DNA of 64,000 nucleotides from Polytrichum commune (lineage: Eukaryota > Streptophyta > Polytrichopsida > Polytrichales > Polytrichaceae), in assembly GCA_950295325.1 (NCBI GenBank), contig OX485808.1:38770527-38834526 (forward strand), in the 5' to 3' direction. This document shows positions 23,301 to 34,340 of this stretch, piece after piece (position 1 is the stretch's first letter; each line of letters starts with the position of its first letter). Below the pieces are notes generated by a model that saw only the letters and a list, made by a program, of their open reading frames with translations, was not told where the DNA came from and searched no databases. The position numbers and the translations under genes were made by a program.

Positions 23301-26300
23301 AACTTTCTAGTTTGTCATACTCGGATTGGTGGGCCAAGCTAGGCTTGCGTAGGCTGTCCAGGAATAAGGTTGGTGAGTCCTATGAAAATACCCTATTTTA
23401 GTTTGTAAAGTTCTCGCAAATTTTATTGGGTTTGGCAGAGGAGGTCCAATAAGTTTCATCCAACTTTCAAAATTAGGCTCTGACACAAGATGAGGTAACA
23501 GGCATTTAATAGAAAATGCCCTTCAAGATGGACCAAACTCTGAGTTTTGTCCCTCTTCAAGAGACTTCACAATTAACTCTAATACCTCATTATTAGTTTG
23601 TCTGTGAATTTTTTTTCAGGTTTGGAAGTTGAGGTTCTCTCGGGGCGGGAAGAGGCTTGCTTAATCTATCAGGGAGTGCTGCAGGCTCTCCCTGTTTACA
23701 ACCAGACTGTCTTGGTGGTGGATATTGGCGGAGGGTCGACGGAGTTTGTTCTAGGGAAGGCTGGAAAGCCAATTTATGCAACATCTTTAAAGCTGGGCCA
23801 TATTCGGCTTTCAGAGCAGTTTTTAAACCTTGGGCAGAAAAAGGAGGAGCTGAAGAAGGAACAGGTCAGTAAAAGCGATAGTGTGGACTTGGTAAGCGGA
23901 ACTTGATATTTCTCCACAATCTCAACTTATAGCATTGATTGAGTATTAAAGGGCCCTGCCACACAGCAGGGTTACCAAACCCAATCATTCAAGTTAGCTA
24001 ACTCTATCATACCACTATCTCTTCCTAAAAATCTGTGTTATTTGTGTTTGCATATGAGGGGTTAAGCAATAGGGCCTACTTGGTCCCACCTTGCCCTCTT
24101 TGTTCCTCAATCTGAACTGCTCCCTGAATTTGATCTTGTCCCCCTCCTTGTCCCCTTTCATTTATCTATGGTTTCTGACATATAACCAAGAGTATGAGGT
24201 GGGTGTCTGGAAAGCTAAAAGCTGGTTAACGTAATTTTTGTACAGGCTGGTCTTATTGTAATAATTGGGCCAGCTCGAGGCAGGAAAAACAATGATAATT
24301 AGAGCTGTTTCATGTTCAGATTGAGGAGCTACGGCGCCATATTAGAGTGATATTAGCAGACTCAGGGGTGATCGAGAAAGTGCAGGCCACTCCATTTGAG
24401 GTGGCTATTGGAAGCTCGGGTACCATTGAGAGCATTGAACAAATGATCAACCTCACTTCTACAACATTTAGTGATACGCAGGTTGTGGTCACTATCTTCA
24501 AGATCAGTATCTTCTTCTTCTTCACATTGTGCTTTCACTTATCAGTTCAAAAATTCTCTTCATTTCTTGATGTTTGACTTCTCCTTTATTTGCAATTTAT
24601 CTCCTCCAGGTTCTGGACCCCAATGCCCGAACAAACCACAACTCCAACTCTCTTCGTGATAAAGAGTTTACAGCAGATGAGCTCAATCAGGTGGTCAAGA
24701 AGGTACTTCCACTGCAACTTTTCCTCTTCTTTGAGTACTGCTACAGAGTTCAACCATGCATCCTTGGAAGAATGGCCTCTTGAAAGATTGTTTATGGATT
24801 GCAGTGCTGCTCTGTTCTCGTTATTTCTAATTTTAAGGTTTTCTTCTGTTGGTGACATATTTCTTGAATTCAAGCATCTGTGCATTTCAAACAGCTTTTC
24901 TAGGTGGTTTTCAAAGTGCCAATGGAATAAACTCTGCAGTCATGATATCCATGGAGCATCTATAATCTGCAGATGAGTCAGTGCAGGTGTTGTGGAATTT
25001 TTTTCAGGTGTGCAAAGCCAAGACCGTAGAGCAGAGAGCAAAAATTCCAGGGCTACCAGAAAAACGAGCTGATGTGATTGTTGGGGGCGCAGTCCTCCTG
25101 GAAGAGATTTTCTTGGCGATGGGGATCCAAAAAATGAAAGTATCGCCATTTGCGTTGCGTGAAGGTGTGATTGTTGACACATTGGCTGAAACATATGAGA
25201 ATTACCAACCAGGTTTTAACATCCGATCGAGCTCAATCATGAATCTTGCTCTGAAGTTTAATACTGACCGGCGGATGGAGTCGGCTCAACATTCTTCCCG
25301 CCTTGCTAAGGTTAGACTCTTTCCTGTTGAGCATTATACCAATTTTAGAGATGTAGATTCACATATTCCCGCCTTGCTAAGGTTAGACTCTTTCCTGTTG
25401 AGCATTATTATACCAATTTAGAGATGTAGATTCACATATAAGAGATTATCTATTTGTCGTATATGAGAACCTTGAGTTGTATTTGAGCAACCAAGTTCGG
25501 GTAGTTGTAAATATAGACTTTCATACTATGTGCAGGAAATTTTAGCGGGGTTGCAAACAAGCCATACTGGAAGTATGGAATATGTCTCTGAAGCAGCCTT
25601 GTTGTTGAATGTGGATGATGCGGAACTGCTCGAAGCGGCTACCATTCTACATTATGTGGGGATGTTCATCAACCACAAATCTTACCACAAACACTCTCAT
25701 TACCTTATTAAGGTATGAAGAGGATGCTCATCTCTGAGTTGCATGGACAATCAATTTGTACTGTCTAGATTAAAGATGCATTGTTTGATTGTAGGTGAGA
25801 ATTGGCTCATGTCGAAGCTCATTAGTCAACTATCCTGTATCTTTTGTCATGGAAGGTTGCTAAAGTTACAGGGTGGTGGATGGTTGACTGGGAATTTTAT
25901 TACAGAATAATGAGCATCTGCTTGGCTACAGCCCTTTGGAGATTGAGGTATTAATGTCTCCCTTCATTTTTGGTCTACCTATGTGTTCAGTGTCTACCTT
26001 TTTGAATGGTTATGGTTTATTGTACGTGTAGCAGGTTTGTTTGAATATGTAGGAAGGATCCTTTGTTGTAAGATGCCAATGGAAGGTCTGTAAAGGATTA
26101 ATCTTTTCAATTTGTTTCTAGAGGGAAGTTAAGAAGAATTTCTTGTCAGAGTGAACCTTGATGCATGTTCATTGTGGCAGATACTTGCACTGCTAGCTCG
26201 ATATCATCGGAAGAAAGTGCCAAGCTCCAAGGATGAAGACTTTGCCAAATTGCCCGAGGAAGTGAGTAAATGACTTTTTATATCATTTGAGATGGTTGAC

Positions 26301-27551
26301 TCATGATGAACAGTTAGTTATGGTTTTGAATTAGGTGAGCAGGCCTAATTCAGTTACTTGTCTAAAATAGACATGTATATTTGAGTGGTGCGGCATAAGG
26401 TGTGGATTTAAGAACGGACACCAAAAGACATATGCTTAAAAGAGATTGGACTATGTGTTCAAAATTTGCTAACCATTCTAGACTCAATAGTCCACACAAT
26501 TGGGGGGCCTATGTGACCAAGTTATGGGTCACTTTTGAAAATTTATGTCAATTTAGGGTGGGCTCTAAATTTCTCTGCAACTGAATCTTGCTTCCTTATC
26601 CACATTTGCAGATCAGCCTAAATTAGAGTTTGCAAATCGGAGTTGTATTGATTAGCGAATGGGAATGGGAAGAAGTAACTATTTAAGACCTGTACTTTAA
26701 TGGAAGCTCACTATGTAAATGCTAATGCAGGTTCAGAAGAAGCTGCGCGCTATGTGTGCTGTCATGCGTGTGGCAGTGGCATTGGACCGTTGTGACACGA
26801 GTGCCATCCAGCATGTTCATGTCTTCCAGCAATCTGAAAGCATTATTCTTGTGAGATTTCCTTCTCACTTTTCAGGATACACTGGTTTTTTGACTAAAGA
26901 ATAGGCTTTGATCATTGCCTCCATATCAGCACTGGAAGGATTCAGGAGGAACTTGAACCTGAAAGATATATATAGACAGATTGACAAGTGCTATTCTAGG
27001 TACTAGTCAGTATGCTCACGCAGTGCTTTGAAAACTTGCATTGGTGAGTGGGCTAAGATGGGCAGATGAGCAGATGGTATGCTCCTGGGGAACAATATTT
27101 GAAGTGTTTGTGGGTTTTTAGTAGCCTGTAAATAAGCTGTGCTGCTACAATGTTGATCCTAAATTGTTTTTCTTGATATCCATGTCAGGCTGTGTCGCCT
27201 GCAACCGATCTGAAAACAGGGCAACCTCGAGATGTCTCCCTGGAAATTTGGGCTGCTCATGCAGAGCTTCCATATTTTGAGAAGGTCTCTCTTCTCAACC
27301 ACTTGTCGATGCTCTTGACAAACTCTCTATTTAGAAACAACAATTGTATACTGGAAAGTTTCAAACTGCAGCTTATATGGTGTTTGAATGGGCTTAGTTA
27401 ATAGAGGTTTGGTTACAAATAAAATGTGGATTCTCATACTGCATGTATGATATGGCAGATCTTTAAGCGGCGAACGTCTATTCTGATTGCGGATGAGCAT
27501 GACCTGGAGGGCTTGAGTGCAATTGTGACATCTGCTAGTCTCAGCTCATAA
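20342..27551 (+). CDS. Ppx/GppA family exopolyphosphatase (or ppGpp phosphohydrolase-like) protein
   Basis: Likely hydrolyses inorganic polyphosphate; a pppGpp phosphatase role is possible for this family. Secure exons: ...-22062, 22758-23060, 23620-23864, 24320-24481, 24610-24702, 25008-25310, 25536-25712, 25906-25947, 26181-26261, 26731-26850, 27189-27284, 27459-27551, all phase-consistent. From ATG 21795 the protein is 660 residues. Phosphate-binding AAVDMGTNS is at 95-103, the catalytic-Glu motif SGREEA at 198-203, and DIGGGSTE at 225-232. The C-terminal HD-like helical domain includes LHYVGMFINHKSYHKHSHYLI and RYHRKK; the usual His-Asp/Glu pair reads His-Tyr here. The 5' end is uncertain: the frame stays open to 21594, and a first exon at 20342-20371 (MLSTGSFLHA, donor GTGAGT) joins in phase to AG acceptors before 21633 or 21672, giving a Ser/Thr-rich, basic leader that could target an organelle. 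Intron 1 holds a minisatellite. Confidence 0.88.
20466..21175 (+). repeat. Minisatellite in intron 1 of the Ppx gene, about 91-bp unit, eight copies
   Basis: Copies begin near 20466, 20560, 20651, 20742 (5'-shortened), 20823, 20911, 21004 and 21097. Consensus features: GATTGAGCATCTGGACATAG, then ACTGTCACAATTCCTCTGTT, TTCGAAGAGAATTGCTCTG, and TTTGCATTTGTTCCATTAGG plus TAGCAAA. The units differ by scattered substitutions and are all in one orientation. The array fills about half of the first intron; each unit carries an AGGTAGC donor-like motif. No transposon ends flank it. Confidence 0.92.
22336..22694 (+). mobile_element. Retroelement with 5S rRNA-derived head, copy 1 (Ppx intron)
   Basis: The first 80-odd bases resemble plant 5S rRNA: GGATCCCATGGGGACTCCGA, then GAGGTTAAGCC (box A region, 22354-22364), ATAGTGCTTGGATGGG and GGATGGGTGACCT (box C, 22388-22400). 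The remaining 280 bp (GGTCCACCCAAT, GGGGTATC, CATTCAAGGTGTTCAC, GACCAACTTGAA, to GTGGCAACA) is not rRNA but is shared with the copy at 29308-29580. It is therefore a mobile element that carries a 5S-type Pol III promoter, either a Cassandra-type TRIM (solo) LTR or a 5S-derived SINE. No tRNA primer site, poly(A) tail or clear target duplication is visible, so the class is open. Confidence 0.8.
25291..25432 (+). repeat. Tandem duplication across an exon-intron boundary of the Ppx gene
   Basis: The last bases of the exon ending at 25310 plus 50-odd intron bases (TTCCCGCCTTGCTAAG|GTTAGACTC ... GATGTAGATTCACAT) are repeated directly downstream with a 71-bp offset and near identity. A second copy of the splice donor thus lies at 25382. 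Using it would add 71 nt and shift the frame, so the first donor must be the productive one. High identity points to a recent event. Confidence 0.92.
26365..26695 (+). mobile_element. Dispersed repeat family A, copy 3, inside a Ppx intron
   Basis: Lies in the intron between exons 26181-26261 and 26731-26850. Reads TATATTTGAGTGGTG, GGTGTGGATTTAAG, ACGGACACCAAAAGACATATG, AAAGAGATTGGACTATGTGTT, CTAACCATTCTAGACTCAAT, a short G tract, and ends GGAAGAAGTAACTATTTAAGACC. The middle is internally shortened relative to the 10.4-kb copy. Confidence 0.72.
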
Positions 27552-28984
27552 ACAGATAATGGCGGCAATCTTTTTAATTATTTGCCCAAGTGACCGGTAA
27601 GTATCTCAATCTGTCTCTGATGTGGGTGTACTTGAGCACTGACATCTTTAAAGAGTTTGTTCTTGCCCCCAAGTTATTATCAATCGTGGCCTCATAGAAT
27701 AGAGATCTCTAAATGAGTCCTTCCACTAGGTACAATTCTGCTTCTTTTCTATATCCCCTTCAGATCCTCCATTCTTATTGTGTTGAATTCCTGCACGACC
27801 ACTGAGCTACAGAGCATTTTACTTTTTGTTAGATTATCTCAGAGGGAGGTAAACTTCCCATGTTTTAATTCTTGTAAACAGGTAAAGTTCAAGTAACCGA
27901 TGCATACAACTGAAATATCCCCTCGATTGTCGAGATTTGCAGGTAAACAGGCCTCATGACGAGGAAACAGCACCTGAGGCTCCTAGAGTGTACACTCTTG
28001 TAGGCACCAATATTGTATTGAATATGTATCATGAGGTCTAGTAGTTTTAAATTTTTTAATGTGAAGCTTTCCATTATGGAAAGAATGTGCAGGAGCGACA
28101 CTTATTGTGTTGCACATCAGTATTACAAACTGTCTTTTGCGCCATAGTTCACTATCATGCTTTTATTCTTCTGGTTCAATTTTGGTTCTCAAGAGGGTGA
28201 AACCTTCTTCCCAGCGCGTTTTTGGGAGAGTTTCTGGCTGGGGGTCCGTTTTTGGGATTCCCTGTGCAGATTTGTTAGTCTGGATGACAATTTTTTCAAA
28301 ACACATTTGCCCTAATTCTCATGATATTTCATGTTTCTTAGAGTTGTTGCTGGGAGAGTGGAGGCCTACACTAACACATTGTAACCATATACTGAAATTC
28401 AATCATTGCGAATTGAGTATTTCTGGAGTCGTCCATTTCGGTTAATCAACCCCTTTTCATCTCTAATTTAGTGGATTTACAATGCTTCAATTGTCATCAT
28501 TGCTGACATATTTTTGAGGAACTTCTAGCTACAAGTAAAATCTTTTATGTCTTTGATTATCGGTGGCTGTCTTCAGCATGTCCAGGTGTATTTGAATCTC
28601 ATATGCTTAACTTGGACGTAGAATAAAGTGTGCAAAATTTGCACCTCCTGAGAATCTTAATCTCTTGCGCCACTAGACACCCACACACGTCACATGTTCC
28701 ATTTCCTAGATTCATGAGAAGTAATGCATTGATATACCAGGTATGAATAGTACAAATTTGAAAGATCAAATCACTATTTACCAATCCTGCAATCCTGGAG
28801 ATCCTAATGCAGAGATCAAAATGTCAGTTTTTTTAGCAGCTCCATGCTGCAGCTTAATTATATCTCCTGCAGCCTCCTGTCCATGGATGAAGGTTGGGTG
28901 GTAATTTTTGCCACTTATACACACTGCTAGCTCACTCTGCAGGCAGATCAATAAACAGTGACTGGGAGATAGATGCATGTGGCC
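27552..28984 (+). other. 3' UTR of the Ppx gene and intergenic DNA
   Basis: A possible 3'-UTR intron may start at the CCG|GTAAGT donor at 27598/27599. I see no further gene between here and the membrane-protein gene. The frame at 28107-28445 has no recognisable features. Confidence 0.45.
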
Positions 28985-29160
28985 TTCAAAATTTCTCGAA
29001 GGATGTATAGACTTGAACAATCAATTGTGAAAGAAATCCTTGCAGTTTCTTCTGTATGTTCATGGGTTGGTTGGAAATCAGGATGGACTCAACCAAAAGC
29101 AAAGTAGATATTGGATCCCTTAACTTAGTACTGCAATCAGCCATGTTTGACGGATGAAAC
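28985..29160 (-). repeat. Decayed duplicate of the 3' end of the four-helix membrane gene
   Basis: On the minus strand, CATGGCTGATTGCAGTACTAAG at about 29124-29145 mirrors the last codons and stop of the gene at 29829 (GGCCGATCGCAGTACTAA). It continues with the same downstream order: a CCTGAT/CCTGGT block, CCAACCCATGAAC/ACCCATGATG and an AAGAAA(G)..TGCA block. The corresponding primary sequence is about 29670-29850. The two units are separated by about 600 bp that include the 5S-headed element. Confidence 0.7.
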
Positions 29161-29307
29161 CTGAACATACAAATGTGAAAGAAATGCTAATAATGTAACA
29201 ATCCTAGTGGTGCTAGAGCTAATAGGAGAGAGAGAGAGAGAGGAGGGTAGCTCCTCCTATCTACTCCTCTAGAACTGCAGGAATTCTTACATAGCTATAA
29301 GATGAGA

Positions 29308-29580
29308 AATAGTACTTGGATGGGTGACCTTCCTAACACTTAATTTTTTGGTCCACCCAATTGTAGTGGGGTATCCATGATATTGTCTACGAACCATGTG
29401 GGATCCTACGGGCTTGCTCTTGGGGAGATAGGTGCCAACCGGCTTGTTTGCATCCATTCAAGGTGTTCACATTCGAAAGGAGGTAATAGTGTTTGGGGAC
29501 CCTCTAATTCTCGTAATGCCTGTTTTCATGTAAACTTAGACCAACTTGAAAATGGAGCAACACCATAATCAGTGGCAACA
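29308..29580 (+). mobile_element. Retroelement with 5S rRNA-derived head, copy 2 (5'-truncated)
   Basis: Starts within the 5S-like part (AATAGTACTTGGATGGG) and keeps box C GGATGGGTGACCT at 29318-29330. The rest is collinear with 22379-22694: GGTCCACCCAATTGTAGTGG, GGGGTATCC, CATGTGGGATC, CATTCAAGGTGTTCACATTC, GACCAACTTGAAAATG, ending AGTGGCAACA. It lies between the duplicated 3' ends of the neighbouring membrane-protein gene. Roughly 75-80 percent identity to copy 1 by eye. Confidence 0.8.
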
Positions 29581-29828
29581 TGGGAGTGGTCTTTCTTTCT
29601 CAATGCATGCAGAAACTTAGGATGAACCCAACAGCAAAGCAAATCCCCTAACTGCAATCGAACTTTTGGAAGGATGAATTAACCTCACCATTCATGTGAA
29701 TGCGAGATCAGAAATGCGTGCAATCTCTTTCTTATGTATGTACATCATGGGTTGGATGGAGCTTACCAGGATGAACCCAAAAGCAAAAAAATTAGTCACA
29801 ATTGAATATCCCTGAAATTAGCTGTAAG

Positions 29829-30359
29829 TTAGTACTGCGATCGGCCTTGCTCGTTGAAGACCCCTTCAGAGTAGGCCGTGGAGTCCTCCTGGTGCTGAGG
29901 GTTATACGACTTGGCGGTGGGGTTAGCCATGGGGATCGATCCACCTCCCACAGGAACAGCAGCTGATCCACTACCCTTGACATGGCAGCAAGTTTCCAGA
30001 ACCACCACCCAGAGCTGGAAACCGAAGATGGCGACGAGGAGGATGACGAAGAGCGAAATCCCTAAGCTGACGATGAGGGCGATCCCGAGCACCACGATGT
30101 CCACCAGGTTGGCGACGGCCAGCACAACGTGGCAGATGGGCACGTAGCGGGGCTCCTTGTCGGGGTGGGACAGTACACCGTAGAGGCCCGAGGCGCAAGC
30201 TAGCAGGGATGCGATCAGGATCCACAGGGCGGCCGCGCTTAACGTGCGGATCACCAAGGCTAGGCCGATCAGGAAGGCGATGAAGCTCAGGATCAGCACC
30301 GTCAGGTTTGCGCTAAACAGCAGCGTGCATATCTTCTTGCCTTGAGGAGGAGGCGCCAT
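29829..30359 (-). CDS. Four-helix membrane protein, unrecognised family, intronless
   Basis: 176 residues, ATG at 30359 (MAPPPQGKK) to TAA. The frame is open 37 codons further upstream, but that part is not protein-like and the MAPPP start leads straight into the first helix. Predicted membrane segments: about 11-36 (LLFSANLTVLILSFIAFLIG...), 42-63 (AAALWILIASLLACASGLYG), 74-98 (PICHVVLAVANLVDIVVLGI...) and 101-122 (ISLFVILLVAIFGFQLWVVV). A Cys-Cys-His follows helix 4, then a 50-residue soluble tail rich in Gly, Ser, Asn and Gln. No signal peptide is needed. The layout recalls small plant four-TM proteins, but I cannot name a family. G+C content is well above the flanks. Tandem duplications lie on both sides of the gene. 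Confidence 0.85.
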   Translation of the reverse strand: MAPPPQGKKICTLLFSANLTVLILSFIAFLIGLALVIRTLSAAALWILIASLLACASGLYGVLSHPDKEPRYVPICHVVLAVANLVDIVVLGIALIVSLGISLFVILLVAIFGFQLWVVVLETCCHVKGSGSAAVPVGGGSIPMANPTAKSYNPQHQEDSTAYSEGVFNEQGRSQY

Positions 30360-30444
30360 CGCTGCTACGATCGAGAGTACTAGTAATAGATCTTCGGATG
30401 GGAAATGCGAACTTAAGTACTGCAGTGCTCCTGACCCGACGTCA

Positions 30445-31060
30445 CAGTAAAGATCAACAGTACTATGCACGTACTAATTTCCGGGTTCGCAGACTGCAGG
30501 CATTTCAGAGGCAGGTCACAAAAGTCAGAAAAAACTGAGAAAATGCAAGCGACTAGCCAACGGTTACCCAGGAAAACAAAGTGCAAACAAGATTAATCTT
30601 CGGATCCAAAATGCAAAGTTAGAGATCCTCCGATTTCACAGTAATGCAGATCAACAGTATGCGGGTACTAATTTCCGGTTCGCATACTGCAGGTTTTTTA
30701 GAGGCAGATTACAAGGGTCAGAAAAAATCAGTGAATGCGAGCGACTAGCCGGTAATAAAGAGGCAGAGCTGCAATCACTTTTCCTGCAAAAGGGTTGTCA
30801 CCGGCAGGCAGGTTATCAGGTGCAAAAGGGACTACTTGAAGCAGAAATGGGGACAAAAACGTCTCTGAGAAAGGGATTAACACTGTACAGGTACTAATTT
30901 CTTGGTTCATGCAGTGCAGGTAATTTAGAGGCACATCTTCAAGGTCAGAAGAAGAACGAGAAAGTGTAAGTGACTAGCCGGTAATACATGGAAAGAGCTG
31001 GACGCAATTTTCCCACAAAGTGATTGTTACGGCAAGCAATTTTTTGGGCGTAAATGCAGA
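30445..31060 (-). repeat. Three diverged tandem repeats upstream of the membrane-protein gene
   Basis: On the plus strand, GTACTAATTTCY..GGTTC recurs at 30471, 30665 and 30891. Each is followed in the same order by a CTGCAGG-type block, TTTAGAGGCA, AAGGTCAGAA, GAGAAA(G)TG and GACTAGCC. Periods are about 194 and 226 bp. The array begins about 85 bp upstream of the ATG and so overlaps the promoter or leader. Weaker echoes (CGGGAAGCAC...CCTCGCAAC...GAAAGTA) continue at 31230-31280 and 31715-31800. Confidence 0.82.
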
Positions 31061-32704
31061 GTCGACCAGACAGATGAGATAACTGCTAGATAGTTGGGAA
31101 GAAGCAGAAATGGGCACAAATAGGTTTCCCGGAAAGGGTTTCCCAGTTAATGCGTACGATAACCAGAGGCGGCTTAAATCAAACAGATACAGACCAGGGC
31201 GAGTGTAAGCTGGCTGGACCAAGAGAATCTTCGGAGAAACACGGGAAGCACAAATAGATTCCTCGCAACCGGAAAGTACAGCATCCATGCAGCAACCCCT
31301 GAGAAGGTGGTCTAGCGACGAGGATATGATGTCTTCACTGCAACGAAACTATCTGCATCAACATTTAGAAAGTAGAGGGAATAGTTTTCTGCAACCCTTG
31401 TGCAATAACCACTGTCACATCAAATGAGGAATGCAGTAGCTAGCAGCCTGTAGAAAGTGCTGCACACATTCTCCCTTGCAAGCACGTTCTCAAGCGCACA
31501 GACTACTTTTGGGCGCAAATTCGGACAAGGTATTATAACTCGGAAGAAGCAGAAATACGGGGAGCCGTAACTGTAAGCAGAAGAAAATGAAGAGACAAGC
31601 AGAAAAAATTGCCAATGCATAGAAGGGCAAAGGCTGCCGAATCCAAACAGATCATAACAACAGAGCATCTGTTGCAGGAATAGGTACTAAGTTAGACCAA
31701 AAGAAATCTCCAAAAAAACTCGGGAAGCACCAGGTGCTGACGATGCAAAAATAGGATCACTACTGTTGCTTCCTCGCAACAAGAAAAGTAACATGACTGC
31801 AAGGCCTGCCGGCGATGAATTAGTAAGCCATTTTTTTCTGCAGAAAGCTGTTACTCGAAACTCTCGAGTTCAATATACCTGACGGTTGCAGCCGATCGGT
31901 GTGATGCGAGACAATTTACAAACCCCCGCTCGCCATGAACAAAGCTAATTATTACTCCACGACGACGACGATAACAACTTTCCTCACTCAACGCTCCACG
32001 CACGTAGCTCCGAGCAAACCCTCAAAACCGCTGAAACTATGATGCAACTCTTGTGCAGTCACTCCTCATAAGTTATGTTACTACTTCGCAGCAGCAGCGG
32101 CAACAGCACCGGCCCCAGCTGCATCCTATTGAGTATTGTCGCGGAAATAGCACCGATTTTCAGCCTCGCCACTAATTGCACGCGCTTTCCTTCCACCTCC
32201 CGACTACTGCACACCGACTGCTCTCGAATCTAGGGGAGGCTCCGGATTCAGCTCATCAATCCCTCCGACTCAAGCAATATCTGCTTCTGGACGGCACTAA
32301 CTGCAGCGGCGCTACCCATACAAACATTCATATATGCATACTAATACATATTGTCCTACTAATACATCATCTCAGCTACTACCTTAACATACCATATGAT
32401 ACCATTTCTGTAATCCATATACACCCGCGCTGTGTCGAAAGTCTACTACAGCACCATTCATGTCGTGAAGTCATCCATCCTACAGGGCTATGTGGCTACT
32501 TCTATCGATTTCTAATCGGACACGTAGTCTGTCAAACTGACTGGCCGCCCGACCACCATGATTGAGCCTGGAGGTGGCATTGTAAGTTACTCTAGACTCT
32601 ACACTCATCAACATACTGAATTGGGTGACTTTTACAGCATCTCTGGCCCCCAGTACCGAGCCTGGTAAAGCACGCGAAGGCAGACGTGCCTCACTCGAAC
32701 ATAC
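31061..32704. other. Intergenic DNA upstream of the membrane-protein gene
   Basis: No gene found. The first 700 bp hold further degraded repeat units (see the array at 30445). The rest, to 32704, has no recognisable feature. Confidence 0.5.
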
Positions 32705-33104
32705 CAATAATTTGGACACCTGTATTTGAGTGGTATGTGGCTAGATGTGGGTGTAAGAAATGGCACCAAAAAGATACACTTTTGAAAGAGATTGGACTAC
32801 GTGTTTAGAAGATGCTATTCATTGTAGGTTCAACGTATAAATTGGTGGCGGAGTTATATGATCATTTAGTGTGAGTTTTCATGTACATCGTTCGTTCACT
32901 GGATTCTAGTGGGAATAAGGACAAACTTGTCCAAATGTAGATGGAATTTGGTGGGGTAGGGTTCATATGTGCTAACTAGGCTACTTTCATCTTCTCAAAT
33001 CCGGGCCCACATGTTAACCTCCTCCTCCAGGTTAAAACCTTCCCCTTCTCAAATTGCTCTTCAATCCTTTGGTGACCGGCACTTGTAGGTTAAAAAGTGC
33101 TCTA

Positions 33105-33496
33105 AGGTTGAAGTATCCATAGTCGACCAAGTCCATTTAACCACTCACTAGGTCATGTAATGCCCACATGCATGAGATCTATCATTTTTAGGCAAACAAA
33201 GTTGAAGGTTATGTGATGGCCGCTTGTGATTGATTACCCTCATAAGAGTTTTGATAATTGCCATAGCCAAGGAGTAGCATTGAGATGAGCGGTTATGCTT
33301 ATCCTGTAGATCGACTATGTGTTACCCTAAAATTTATGGTTTGAAATTTGTAGCAGTTTCCAAATTCATAATTTTCATAAAAGAAATTGCATTCTCCTTA
33401 GAATATATTTCTCTTCACAAAATAAAATCCTCTGCTATTACTCCTCCTAAATAGATGCAAACTCTCTTATTTTATTGGTTGTAGATGCCTCAACCT
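33105..33496. mobile_element. TA-target MITE nested in the left arm of the foldback
   Basis: 392 bp, flanked by TA (33103-33104, 33497-33498). Termini are AGGTTGAAGTATC and, from the right, AGGTTGAGGCATC (11 of 13). The empty site is preserved in the right arm, where AAAGTGCTTTAGTGGG (minus strand, TA at 33900-33901) is uninterrupted. The terminus resembles AGGTAGAAATACC of the element at 38926-39347. Confidence 0.85.
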
Positions 33497-34017
33497 TAGT
33501 GGGCACATGAAAGTCTAGCAACCCATGTCCATGGCCCTCCACGTTCTAGTAGGCCACCAAAATGTGGTTGGTTAGTGGCTTGTGCTTAGGGTGAGACCCT
33601 GATCACACCAAACTCTCTGTTTGGTTCTAGCCATGAAATTGTTGGGGATTATGTTGAGAAAGAGAATTGGCCCACCACTTTTCACACTATCCGGAGATGC
33701 CGACGGATGGTGCCAGTAGTGGCCGGTGTGATCAACCCCTGAGACTCTATGTAGGCCAATTGCCCACTACATTCTAGATAGCATTGGATTGGAGGTGCTC
33801 TCATGTAGATAACCACAAGCCACCAACCAACCACATTATGGTGGCCTATTAGAATATGGAGGGCCGTGGACATGGGCCACTAGATTCAAATGCACCCACT
33901 AAAGCACTTTCAAACCTACAAGTGCCAGTCAATGAAGGATTGAAGACCGGTTTAGGAGGAGGAGGAGGAGGAGGAGGTTAGTAGGCGGGGTTGGATTTAA
34001 GAAGATGAGAGTAGCTA

Positions 34018-34340
34018 CACTAAATATGATATTTAGTGTTTGATTTTATTTAGTGTTGTGACCACCCTATCCTACTCAACACTAATTTTCAATTCTTTAA
34101 TAATTAGTGTTAGATATAAATGCGCCACCACCTTCCCTACCGCCACCTCCCTTCTCCTTTTATCATTTTTTTTTCATATCCTTACTAACACTAAATTCGT
34201 GCATGTAACTTCCACATATTACCATAGTTGATATTAAGTGTTTGAGTTTACATTTAATGTTACTTACTTTCATAGGGTTAGTGATATTTAGTGTATGCGT
34301 TCGTATTTAGTGTATCAAGCACTAAATATCATATTTAGTG
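34018..34340. mobile_element. TA-target MITE with palindromic ends, nested in the right arm
   Basis: 323 bp, flanked by TA (34016-34017, 34341-34342). The 21-bp terminal inverted repeats are perfect, and each is itself an odd-length palindrome: CACTAAATAT, one central base, ATATTTAGTG. The left arm of the host element preserves the empty site GCTAACTAGGCTAC at 32971-32984. A second copy is at 42366-42686, with long matching interior blocks (CTCAACACTAATTTTCAAT, TTAATGTTACTTACTTTCAT). Each end alone could fold into a hairpin. No coding capacity. Confidence 0.92.

Noticed and set aside
29911-30225. Open frames on both strands inside the four-helix protein gene
   Set aside because: Arg/His-rich shadow frames of a G+C-rich hydrophobic coding sequence.
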